Positions 1 to 7,100 of a stretch of 8,051 nucleotides of DNA are shown here, one piece after another (positions within the stretch are counted from its first letter, which is position 1; each line of letters begins with the position of its first letter). Below the pieces are notes generated by a model, which did not search any database, was not told where the DNA came from, and saw only the letters and a list, made by a program, of their open reading frames with translations. The stretch comes from Candidatus Omnitrophota bacterium (GTDB lineage Bacteria; Omnitrophota; Gorgyraeia; Gygaellales; Profunditerraquicolaceae): NCBI GenBank assembly GCA_028716305.1, contig JAQUQA010000053.1:1-8051 (forward strand). Reading direction: 5' to 3'. The position numbers and the translations under genes are program-made.

Positions 1-590
1 AAGGATTAGGTATCAACAGTTGTCTTGATTTGTACCTCAAGGACCCGGGATTCCTGAAAACACACCTGGGAAAATACGGCTGTGAATTATACTGCGGACT
101 GCATCAAAAAGACGCTTTTTTGGGCCTGAAAGAAGAGGAAAAAACCAAGTCTATCGGCCATTCATACACGCTTCCCATGGCATCAGAAACCCCGGGGTTT
201 ATCCGGGCTTGGATCAGGCTGCTTGCGGAAATGGTAGCCAGGCGGCTAAGGGAACAAAAACTGCTTTCCCAGACCGTGCATCTTTGGCTGAACGGCCCGG
301 AAATAGGCAATTTTGGGGCCCAGCAGACCTTTGAACTTCCTACTGATGATGGTTATGAGATAAACCACAGGTGCCTGAAAATCATGGCCAGGATAGGCCA
401 AAAAAGGCCTAAAATCAGGGCCCTAGGGGTAACCTGCAGCCATCTTACCACCCCAAAATACCCACCTTTGTTTAATGAACAAAAAAGAAGGGGGGCCTTG
501 CTGGAGGCAGTGGACCTGATCAACTCCCGCCATGGCTCAGGGTCAATAGACCCGGCAGTAATCTATTTAGCCCGGTCAGGAAATGATTAA
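1..590 (+). CDS. dinB: Y-family DNA polymerase (DinB / Pol IV type), C-terminal part
   Basis: The reading frame is open from the left edge (first full codon at position 3) to a TAA at 588-590, giving about 195 residues, so the start lies outside the window. It begins with a helix-hairpin-helix-like thumb segment (LGINSCLDL, then LGKYG about 14 residues later). The hallmark linker into the little-finger domain follows (KSIGHSYTLP; the family usually shows KSIGHE-T). The rest is the little-finger DNA-binding domain, ending with the conserved block around AVDLINSRHGSGSI. A segment reading YPPLFNEQKRR sits where these enzymes often carry a beta-clamp-binding QL-LF motif; here the glutamine is not conserved. 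The palm with the catalytic aspartates is upstream and not visible. The family performs error-prone translesion synthesis, usually under SOS control. A TTG at 30 could be read as a start, but homology extends upstream of it. Confidence 0.88.
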   Translation, partial: GLGINSCLDLYLKDPGFLKTHLGKYGCELYCGLHQKDAFLGLKEEEKTKSIGHSYTLPMASETPGFIRAWIRLLAEMVARRLREQKLLSQTVHLWLNGPEIGNFGAQQTFELPTDDGYEINHRCLKIMARIGQKRPKIRALGVTCSHLTTPKYPPLFNEQKRRGALLEAVDLINSRHGSGSIDPAVIYLARSGND

Positions 591-857
591 TTTTTTTAAC
601 AGTTATAATTAGTCAATTAATTCCTTAAATCAGCCTTAAATGACAGAATTAAAAGAAGGAAGTAAAAGCGAGTAAGTGAAAATGGGGTTTTCCACAGAGA
701 AAAACCGGCATGGCTCAACCATAGGCTTACCAACGCCTTGGAAGAACAAACCCAATATGCCCAAGTTAACATAAGATATATTATAGGAAGTTAACACATA
801 GGGCAATTTAGCCTATTATTTTGTTTATAAGCATAAACAACCGCCCTGTGTTTGGGG
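591..857. other. gene-free spacer between dinB and the DUF134 gene
   Basis: This 267-nt AT-rich stretch has no reading frame I can support. It holds a direct repeat of AAGTTAACA (763-771 and 788-796, starts 25 nt apart), a small hairpin at 686-706 (GGTTTT / AAAACC arms around TTCCACAGAG-like sequence) and the palindrome at 821-840 listed separately. No strong terminator follows the polymerase gene; there is only a T-run at 591-597 without a GC stem. Confidence 0.6.
821..840. promoter_or_regulatory. 20-nt palindrome, 8-bp arms with 4-nt spacer
   Basis: TTGTTTAT and ATAAACAA are perfect inverted arms separated by AAGC. The element lies 18 nt beyond the stop codon of the DUF134 gene. The arms are AT-rich and no T-run follows on the minus strand, so it is a poor intrinsic terminator. 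The geometry is closer to a dimeric regulator's operator. A near-identical palindrome occurs at 8010-8029. Confidence 0.45.
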
Positions 858-1208
858 TTATTTCTGATTTTTCTTTGGGCTGGTTTGCTGGTGCGGCTCT
901 TGCCCTTTGGAACTGATAACGTAACTGCCACCCTGGATCTTGATCGTCTTTCCTATGATCAGTCCTTCGGCAGAATTTTTCCTGCCCTTTTTTAGGATCC
1001 GGCTGAACGTCTGCTGGGATATATGCATTGACTTAGCCGCCTCTTTCTGGCTCAATCCCATAAAGTCAGCCAGCCTTAAGGCCTCTAATTCATCCATGCC
1101 TATATTCACCTCATCAGGCCTGCCTGGCCGGCCTCGCGGGCTGAATTGGCCGATTTTCAGGTCCTGGCGGACGATCCTGTATTTTTTAGGCCTGCCTCGT
1201 GGATTCAT
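858..1208 (-). CDS. DUF134 / UPF0251 family helix-turn-helix protein
   Basis: This 116-residue protein matches the DUF134 (UPF0251) pattern. It has a short basic N-terminus with an RGRPKK motif (residues 4-9), then the signature MDELEALRLADF (38-49), then a sigma-70 region 4-like helix-turn-helix GLSQKEAAKSMHISQQTFSR (51-70). The segment ILKKGRKNSAEGLIIGKTIKIQGG closes the domain. The last 20 or so residues are a hydrophilic tail rich in Q and K. Family members are small DNA-binding proteins of unproven function, often found beside NifB/NifX-like iron-molybdenum cofactor proteins; none is seen here. It is transcribed divergently from rpoN, with a consensus promoter 56-83 nt upstream. The ATG at 1208 has only a weak Shine-Dalgarno-like sequence. 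Several GRP-type AT-hook-like motifs (residues 5-7, 26-28) may add DNA contacts; that is inference. Confidence 0.88.
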   Translation of the reverse strand: MNPRGRPKKYRIVRQDLKIGQFSPRGRPGRPDEVNIGMDELEALRLADFMGLSQKEAAKSMHISQQTFSRILKKGRKNSAEGLIIGKTIKIQGGSYVISSKGQEPHQQTSPKKNQK

Positions 1209-1263
1209 CTTACTTAAACTTACCTATTTTTAACGCCATGGTTATAATGAGTAACTACCCATA

Positions 1264-1291
1264 ATTATAATACCTATCGGCCCCTTGTCAA
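1264..1291 (-). promoter_or_regulatory. sigma-70-type promoter for the DUF134 gene
   Basis: On the minus strand, a perfect TTGACA (1291-1286) is followed after 16 nt by a perfect TATAAT (1269-1264). The start site would fall near 1257, giving a leader of about 50 nt before the ATG at 1208. The inverted arms GGTTATAAT (1240-1248) and ATTATAATACC (1264-1274) flank the predicted start site and overlap the -10, so a repressor could bind there; that part is speculative. Confidence 0.65.
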
Positions 1292-1292
1292 G

Positions 1293-1327
1293 AAAAATCG
1301 GCAATGCCGGTTTTTATATGTTATAAT
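1293..1327 (+). promoter_or_regulatory. rpoN: hairpin plus TATAAT just upstream of rpoN
   Basis: Positions 1293-1315 form a 10-bp stem with an AAT loop: A5-T-CGGC pairs with GCCG-G-T5, with one T-G wobble. This resembles a small bidirectional intrinsic terminator. It is followed by TATAAT at 1322-1327, only 7 nt before the rpoN ATG at 1334. If that is the -10, transcription would begin at or very near the start codon and the mRNA would be leaderless. No good -35 lies 16-18 nt upstream, so the promoter assignment is tentative. Confidence 0.4.
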
Positions 1328-1333
1328 AAGGCT

Positions 1334-2818
1334 ATGGAGCTGAAACAAAAACTCGAATTAAGAAGGTTTCTCGCGCCGGAACTGCGCCAATCCCTGAAGA
1401 TCCTGACCTTGTCTTTGCCGGACCTGAAAAACATGGTTGCCCAGGAAATCGAAGATAATCCGGTCTTGGATGAGGCAAAGCCAGAAAATAACCTGGTCAG
1501 CCGGACAAGCGAAGAACCATCTCCGGAAACATCCTCCCCTGCCGAAACCCTGGTTTCTCTTAAACCCCGAAAAACCGACCCTAACCGGACCAGTACCCCG
1601 GACCTTAGTTATCCTTTAAGCCAGATGGTCAAAAAGGCCACCTTGCAGGATATCCTCCTGCGCCAATTGGGGATGTTTTCCGATAATGACGCGGAGCTGA
1701 AAATCGGCGCGGAGATCATCGGCAGCCTTGATGAAAACGGCTATCTGAAACTCCCGCTTGAAGAAATTTCCGGCAGGCTGAATGTACCGCTGGAGCAGGT
1801 AGAAAAAACCCTTAAACTCATCCAGCAGTTTGAGCCGGCCGGCGTGGCGGCAAGGAACATCTCGGAATGCCTGCTGGTCCAGGTCAACCTGGCCAATGAA
1901 AACGACCCCCTCCTAACCAAAATCATTACCGCGCATCTGGATGACGTGGCCAAAAAGAATTACTCGCACATTGCCAAGGCCCTGGGGTGTTCGGTGGAAG
2001 ATGTCGAAACCCAGGTCAAAAAGATCACCCGCCTTGACCCCAAGCCGGGCAGAAATTACTCCAGCGAAGAAACACAGAATATCATCCCCGACATCATTAT
2101 CAATGATACGGAAAGCGGCCTGGAGATCGCGATCAATAATGAAGATATTCCCGGCCTGGAAATCAACAAGGAATACAGGGCAATGCTTAGGGACGCGGCA
2201 CTTAACCAGCAGACAAAAGAATTCTTAAGCAATAAAATGCGCAACGCAATCGAGCTGTTAAGGTCGATCTCCCGGCGCCAGGTAACTTTAAGGAAAGTCG
2301 TGGAAGCCGTGGTTGACTACCAGCAGGAAGCCCTGAAAACCGACCTTTCCAAGCTGCGGCCTCTGACCTTTGCCGAAATAGCCGCCAAAGTCGGTATCCA
2401 CGAAACCACGGTCTGCCGGGTGGTGATGAACAAATACGTGCATACCCCTTTTGGGATAGTCAGCCTGAAAAGTTTTTTTCCGGGAAAATTGCAGGAAGAA
2501 AACGGGAATTCCGTTTCCGACAGCCAGGTAAAAAGGCTGATCAAGGAGATCATCGACAGCGAAGACAAAAAACACCCCGAAAGCGATCAGGAGATCACCG
2601 AAAAACTACTCCAACAGCACCAGATCAAGCTCGCCCGCAGGACAGTCGCCAAGTACCGCGAAGAACTCAAAATACTCTCTTCCAGTTTTAGGAAAGGAAA
2701 GGTAACTTCGTCGTGCGTATTGCCTGCCTTGCCGGCTCGCCTCTCGGCGAAGCCGAGGGCAGACAGGCGTCGAACCAATAAGGATCTCCAGCTTGCTTTC
2801 CGGGTAATCCAGGGATAA
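1334..2818 (+). CDS. rpoN: RNA polymerase sigma-54 factor, with abnormal C-terminal tail
   Basis: The protein is 494 residues from the ATG at 1334. The N-terminus MELKQKLELRRFLAPELRQS is the activator-interacting region I, which here has fewer glutamines than usual. An acidic/proline-rich region II follows (about 45-90). The core-binding domain follows with DENGYLKL (about 133-140). The helix-turn-helix is at about 345-370 (LTFAEIAAKVGIHETTVCRV), and the RpoN box ARRTVAKYRE at 434-443 reads the -24 element. An upstream ATG at 1304 lies in a hairpin loop and adds nonhomologous residues, so I reject it. Family members normally end a few residues after the SSS-RK motif (here about 449-454). This one runs on for about 38 residues through a palindromic repeat and the antisense strand of a glycosyltransferase fragment. 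The protein is probably functional, but its original stop appears to have been lost. The common downstream partners (hpf, ptsN) are absent. Confidence 0.93.
   Translation: MELKQKLELRRFLAPELRQSLKILTLSLPDLKNMVAQEIEDNPVLDEAKPENNLVSRTSEEPSPETSSPAETLVSLKPRKTDPNRTSTPDLSYPLSQMVKKATLQDILLRQLGMFSDNDAELKIGAEIIGSLDENGYLKLPLEEISGRLNVPLEQVEKTLKLIQQFEPAGVAARNISECLLVQVNLANENDPLLTKIITAHLDDVAKKNYSHIAKALGCSVEDVETQVKKITRLDPKPGRNYSSEETQNIIPDIIINDTESGLEIAINNEDIPGLEINKEYRAMLRDAALNQQTKEFLSNKMRNAIELLRSISRRQVTLRKVVEAVVDYQQEALKTDLSKLRPLTFAEIAAKVGIHETTVCRVVMNKYVHTPFGIVSLKSFFPGKLQEENGNSVSDSQVKRLIKEIIDSEDKKHPESDQEITEKLLQQHQIKLARRTVAKYREELKILSSSFRKGKVTSSCVLPALPARLSAKPRADRRRTNKDLQLAFRVIQG
2714..2772. repeat. GC-rich palindromic element at the rpoN / glycosyltransferase junction
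   Basis: The core is a perfect hairpin, CTCGGC-GAA-GCCGAG (2743-2757). Imperfect outer arms flank it: GCCTGCCTTGCC (2722-2733) and GGCAGACAGGC (2758-2768). A related GCCTGCC/GGCAGGC palindrome occurs at 3723-3745 inside the deacetylase gene. The element encodes part of the aberrant rpoN tail on one strand and replaces the expected glycosyltransferase sequence on the other. Confidence 0.7.
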
Positions 2819-3007
2819 AAGGCTCCTGATCTTATTTTCGATATTCTTTTCCTCGTTATAAACCGAAAGCAGTATGGAAACGCCCGGGTAAATATATTTC
2901 CTGCGCACCGGCTGTTTATAGAAACGCGAAAACAGATATACCAGCACCGGATAGCCGAAGTACAGGTAGAATAGGGTAATTATGGAGAACCAGAATATGA
3001 ACTTCAT
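2771..3007 (-). pseudogene. family 2 glycosyltransferase, N-terminal fragment
   Basis: From an ATG at 3007, about 79 residues are recognisable. A membrane segment (residues 3-26, FIFWFSIITLFYLYFGYPVL and following) precedes the start of a GT-A fold: PGVSILLSVYNEEKNIENKI, then SLLSLDYPESKLEILIGS. Family 2 enzymes continue here with a DGS-D motif that binds the nucleotide-sugar. Instead, homology stops exactly at the palindromic element. The frame stays open to 2606, but only through the repeat and the antisense of rpoN. A complete enzyme would have roughly 300-400 residues with the catalytic site beyond this point, so the fragment cannot be active. It was probably a polysaccharide-building transferase and the last gene of the minus-strand cluster. 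There is no clear Shine-Dalgarno before the ATG; heptamer repeats abut it. Confidence 0.82.
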
Positions 3008-3015
3008 AGCTTTGC

Positions 3016-3089
3016 TTTAGCGGGTAGCGTTTAGCGGGTAGCGTTTAGTAGAGTTAAAACTAAACGCTAATCGCTAACCGCTAAACGCT
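3016..3089. repeat. heptamer array A, inverted pair between deacetylase and GT2
   Basis: The left arm (3016-3048) alternates 7-nt units of the types TTTAGCG and GGTAGCG. The right arm (3060-3089) is their reverse complement (CTAAACG, CTAATCG, CTAACCG, CTAAACG). An 11-nt spacer separates them, so the transcript could fold into one long hairpin. The right arm supplies the deacetylase stop codon (3067-3069) and its last residues. Confidence 0.85.
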
Positions 3090-4011
3090 TAAGTTCGTCC
3101 CTCTTTAAAATTAGTGTCCTTAACTTGTCATACCCCGACGCCCCAAGCATGCCTTTGGCCGATTTTTTCAGGCTATGCTTGAATTTATCCCGCAGGGTAA
3201 AGCCGTTGTTGATCAGGTTAACAAAACGCTTATCGCTCCAACCGGCGGTAATCGCGATCCTGCCGCAGCTGTAACCGTCATTGTCCCGCCAATCAGAGGT
3301 GAAAACTTTTTTATAACCCGCCTCTTTGGCCAGTTTGATGATCTTCTTGCGGTTAAAGCCACGGGGAATGGAAAAATAATTAACCGGAGAGCCGAGTTTT
3401 TCTTCCAGTATCCTCTTTGAATCGAAAAGCTCGTATCTTAGTTCCGGAACGCTTAAATTTGTCAGAATCTTATGGGTCATCCCGTGTGAACCGATGATCA
3501 TGCCATTGGCCTTAAGCTCTTTTAACTGTTCCCAGCTCATATATCCGGCACTGCCGATCTTCGCGGGCATGACAAAAAAGTAGGCTTTTATGCCGAATTC
3601 CTTGAGCAGTGGAAAAGCCTTTGTGTAGTTATCAAGAAGGCCGTCGTCGAAGGTTATCGTAATTTCTGAACCAATGACCAAGGACCAAGGACCACGCGTA
3701 AGGCGTCGGCCGAACGCCGAACGCCTGCCTGCCGGCGAGGCAGGCCGAACGCCGTTCGTACCTGTGACCTGTAACCTGTGACCTGTGACCAATTCCTTCT
3801 GCCACATACCTTCCGACTTAACCCTTGACCCTTGCCCCTTGACCCTATCTATTTGCCCCTTACCCCTTACCCTTCCTTCTTCCTGCCCTGTAACGAACGC
3901 GACATACTCCAACTGCTTAGAGAACCGCTCAAGCGGCACCTGGTAAAAGTGCGCGCCCGGTTCGGGAAGCGTTCCGCCGCCAATTGAATGATACATTAAA
4001 ATCTTACTCAT
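3067..4011 (-). CDS. NodB-domain polysaccharide deacetylase (CE4) with repeat-derived insert
   Basis: This is a 314-residue protein of the carbohydrate esterase 4 type, which removes N- or O-acetyl groups from polysaccharide sugars using a metal ion. Residues 3-11 (KILMYHSIG) are the usual first strand. Motif 1 is TFDDG (120-124), with D122 as likely base and D123 as metal ligand. Motif 2 is SHGMTH (175-180), with H176 and H180 as metal ligands. A motif 3-like IPRG lies at 215-218. No signal peptide is seen. Residues about 41-114, between the substrate-side N-terminus and motif 1, are encoded by short-word repeats and have low-complexity, basic composition; relatives have only a short linker of about 30 residues there. 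The last residues (RLAVSD) and stop come from repeat array A. A GGAG lies 10 nt before the ATG. The gene follows the lyase-like gene on the same strand with a 117-nt gap. Whether the enzyme folds with this insert is uncertain. Confidence 0.88.
   Translation of the reverse strand: MSKILMYHSIGGGTLPEPGAHFYQVPLERFSKQLEYVAFVTGQEEGRVRGKGQIDRVKGQGSRVKSEGMWQKELVTGHRLQVTGTNGVRPASPAGRRSAFGRRLTRGPWSLVIGSEITITFDDGLLDNYTKAFPLLKEFGIKAYFFVMPAKIGSAGYMSWEQLKELKANGMIIGSHGMTHKILTNLSVPELRYELFDSKRILEEKLGSPVNYFSIPRGFNRKKIIKLAKEAGYKKVFTSDWRDNDGYSCGRIAITAGWSDKRFVNLINNGFTLRDKFKHSLKKSAKGMLGASGYDKLRTLILKRDELKRLAVSD
3671..3890. repeat. mosaic of heptamer blocks inside the deacetylase gene
   Basis: Successive blocks on the + strand each have a 7-nt period but a different word. 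They are GACCAAG-type (3671-3694), CCGAACG copies flanking a GCCTGCC/GGCAGGC palindrome (3707-3757), ACCTGTG-type (3760-3790), CCCTTGA-type (3819-3847) and CCCCTTA-type (3853-3877). Together they encode residues of about 41-114 of the deacetylase with no stop in the coding frame. Confidence 0.85.
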
Positions 4012-4029
4012 ATAACTTACTCTCCAGCG

Positions 4030-4128
4030 AAAAGTTCAAAGCGCAAAGCGCAAAATTTAAGCTTAAAACGTAAAACTTTGAACTTTACACTGTAACTTTG
4101 CGCTTTATGCTTTGCGCTTTACACTTTC
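4030..4128. repeat. heptamer array C, inverted pair between lyase-like gene and deacetylase
   Basis: The left arm (4030-4055) carries AAAGTTC and AAAGCGC units. The right arm (4072-4128) carries the opposite strand words: CTTTGAA, CTTTACA, CTTTGCG and CTTTATG. The arms can pair over a small loop. The array starts directly after the stop codon of the lyase-like gene and ends shortly before the deacetylase ribosome binding site (GGAG at 4025-4022 on the minus strand). Confidence 0.85.
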
Positions 4129-7100
4129 TTATTGTTTCTTCTCAATTTGATACGTCAATGCCTCTAAAATAAACGGCGTGCGGTATAAGAACTCCGCCGG
4201 CCGCGCGTAATAAGCCTTTTGATAGATCATCCCCTTCATCAGCGGATCAGGGCTGTGGCTCTGGTGCGCAATCAAGGACTCAAGCCTCCTGGCCCCTTCA
4301 TCCTGAAACTTCTTGTTCCCGGTCAGCCAAAAGGCATATGCCAGCGTATCAAAATGATGCTGGTACTCCTCCCCTTTTAGGTATTCCGCCGCTTTAATAA
4401 TTGCCTCTTTGATTGCCTTATTACGGGTCCGCTTATGGTATTCGATCAGGCCAGGCAAGGTATAACTGATCATAAAATCACTGCGCGGGTCGCCATACCA
4501 GCTTTTTTCTACCGGGTTATAGTTTTCCGCCCAACTGCCGTTATGGTTCTGCCCCTTATAAAATACATCCGCCCATTTATCCGCGGCCTGGCGAAAACGC
4601 GGGTCCCCGGTTGCCTCATACAAAAGCACCTCTCCCCATAAAACATTTGCCACCCCTCTTTGCGGGGCGATATCCGGATGCCGAAAATAGGTGATCGGCT
4701 CTTTAAGGAAAAACTCCCCGATCTCTTTGGCCACATCAAAGGCCCGCTCGTATCCGGTAATATAATAATAAAGCAGGATGCCGGTCAAATTGGTGTGTGT
4801 TGACTCCTCGTTCCTGCCTCCCCAATGGTTCCCATTATGCCTGTGCATGGATCCGGGCTGGCTGTAATCATCGAAAATCTTGTTTTTCAGGCGCGGGTCA
4901 TTGGCAATGGTATTATAATGACATGTGTCCACATCCATCAAATGGCGGCTCAAATTCTCCGCAAACTTGAAATACTTTGTATTCTGGCTGCGCAGATACA
5001 ATAAAAGCGGGCCGGTGTGCGTTCCGGCACCTTCACAGTTAAACCATCCCCAGCGGCCCACCGGATGCCAGCCCCATTCATTATAAGATTGATCGTAGCT
5101 ATCCTTCCTATACCAACTTAAGGTGTCTCCGAAATCGATCATCCCATACCAGCGGAAGGCGTCGATCTGGCTGTCTGCCCAGTTAAATAAGCCGTTCAAC
5201 GTCTCTTCGGCATTACGGAAAAGCAAAGGATTATAAGGCAGTAACCTATCCGCGGCCACGGTATCGCTTACCCAATATGGATCAGCCCTGACCAAGAGCG
5301 GCTCAAGCATGCCTGTCATAGTGCTTTTTACTGCCGAATCCTTATACTCACCGCCATGAAAATAAAACACCAGCTCATGGGTTTTGCCCAGGCCAAAGGC
5401 ACTGCCCCGGGCTACCGCGTCCGGGCCAAGAGCCGCACCCGTGGTTTTTAGGTCCAATTCCGGGGCTTCTTTTGGCCAAAGGCCAAGCTTTAAGAGATTG
5501 TTAGCTTTGTCCAGAGAAAACCCCTTGGGAAACTGCTGCCAAAGGCTCTTTACTCCCAGGGCCATCCCCATCCGGCTATCACTGATATCCAGCCAGCCTT
5601 CAAGCTTTTCCCCTGTCTGGATGGAGTTGCCTGACTTCATCACGGAAAATTTATTATAATCAGCCTGAAACAGGCCAACATCAGCATCCCATTTTCCCTG
5701 GATCACCTTTTTATCCGCGGCATAGCTGAATAAACCTTCCCCTTTTAAGCCAAGCGGCAGGTCCAGAGAGATCTCCTGGATAGTTTCATTTTGCGGCAGG
5801 CGCTTGCCCTTGTACAGGTAATGATAACTGTTCTGCGGATAACCTGTATAGATAAAGGTATGGTAGACGCGCACGATCGGCGAATTGGCAAAGGCCTGGA
5901 TACGCACGACGTATTTACAGAATTTCTTTCCTTTTTCATCGGCAAACCAGCCCTCGGCCTTAAGCACGACTTTGAGCGGCCCTTTTTCCTCAACGATAAC
6001 CTTGCAATCCTTGGTCTTTGAGGCGCGGTATAAGCCGCCCCGGAAACCCACCAAAAGGTCATTATCCCGGGTGATCAATTCATCATCCTGAAACTTGCCA
6101 TCCTGATTCAGGTCCAGCCATAAACGGTCAAAGAGATTAAATGATTGCTTGTTCACGGTAAATTTCAACGGCCCGGTAACCACTTCTATTTTCAGGGTTT
6201 GCTCATTGATCTTCAACGGGCTGTCCTTTGCCGCGGCAGCGTTTTTTAAGGGATACCGCAAAAAAAGTTTTTCTGCCTGCCCGGCAGGGACATTCTTTTT
6301 CAAATCAACCAATAACCACTTAATACTGCCATCCGGCCATCTGCAAAGAGGCCTGCCCTGGAAATTAACTTCCTGCTGTTGGGCATCGGTTATCCTCAAC
6401 TCCCCGGCGTCTTTTAGCTCCCCTCTGGGAAAAGGCACGCCGGATGAAAAAGGCAGATCCAAGAAATCCTGTGCGGTCTCATTAAAAAGGCTGGCTGAAA
6501 ACTCCACATATCTGTTGTCCGCGTCGCCGCTTCTCAACCACTTGGGCTTATTTTTGGAAAAATCAAAATAGTCCCCCAGGGCATACGCCTGGGCAGGATC
6601 CTCAAGCAGATCGGGTGAGAGCATAGTCTTTTTATCTTTATTGCCATAAGGCACCAGCCTTAAATTATCAAGATAAAACTCCTTGTCTTTGGAAGGCTCC
6701 CAGAGAAACAGTGTAAAGTTGCCGATATTATAAATATTCAAAGAATGCCTGATACGCGCAACCTCGACCTCAAACTCTTCCGTAGAATTTCCTTCGATAA
6801 ACAGGTCGTGCTTGATCTTGTTGCCCTTCTTATCTTTGATCTGCAGGATAATCCGCTCCCGTCCGGGCTGGGGGTTAAAGACAGTAAAAGCAATCCCCTC
6901 ATACCCTGCCCAATTCTTTATCGCTCCGGGCCGGTCAAAATAATCTTCCAGCTTGATCGAGGAAACCTGCTTGCCCGGGTGAAAAATAACCTTGGCGGAT
7001 GATGCGCCGCTGGAGGCGTTCTTTTTAGAAAGCTCCATTGAGGCGTTATCTAACTGGAAAAACTTGACTTCAGCAGGATCCTCAAAATCAACAAGCATAA

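Noticed and set aside
688..696. DnaA-box-like TTTTCCACA
   Set aside because: It is a single variant copy with no cluster, AT-rich unwinding module or dnaA/dnaN neighbour, so no origin is claimed.
1304..1333. Upstream ATG giving an rpoN ten residues longer
   Set aside because: The extra residues (MPVFICYNKA) do not resemble a sigma-54 N-terminus and the codon lies in the loop of a hairpin; the ATG at 1334 starts the conserved region I.
2606..2770. Continuation of the glycosyltransferase reading frame into rpoN
   Set aside because: These codons are the palindrome and the antisense of conserved sigma-54 sequence, with no glycosyltransferase motifs.
3016..4128. CRISPR array
   Set aside because: The repeats are 7-nt words in tandem without unique spacers of constant length, and no cas genes are present.
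6149..6571. Long open frame on the + strand opposite the lyase-like gene
   Set aside because: It is a shadow of the conserved minus-strand RIFT-barrel coding sequence and has no recognisable domain.
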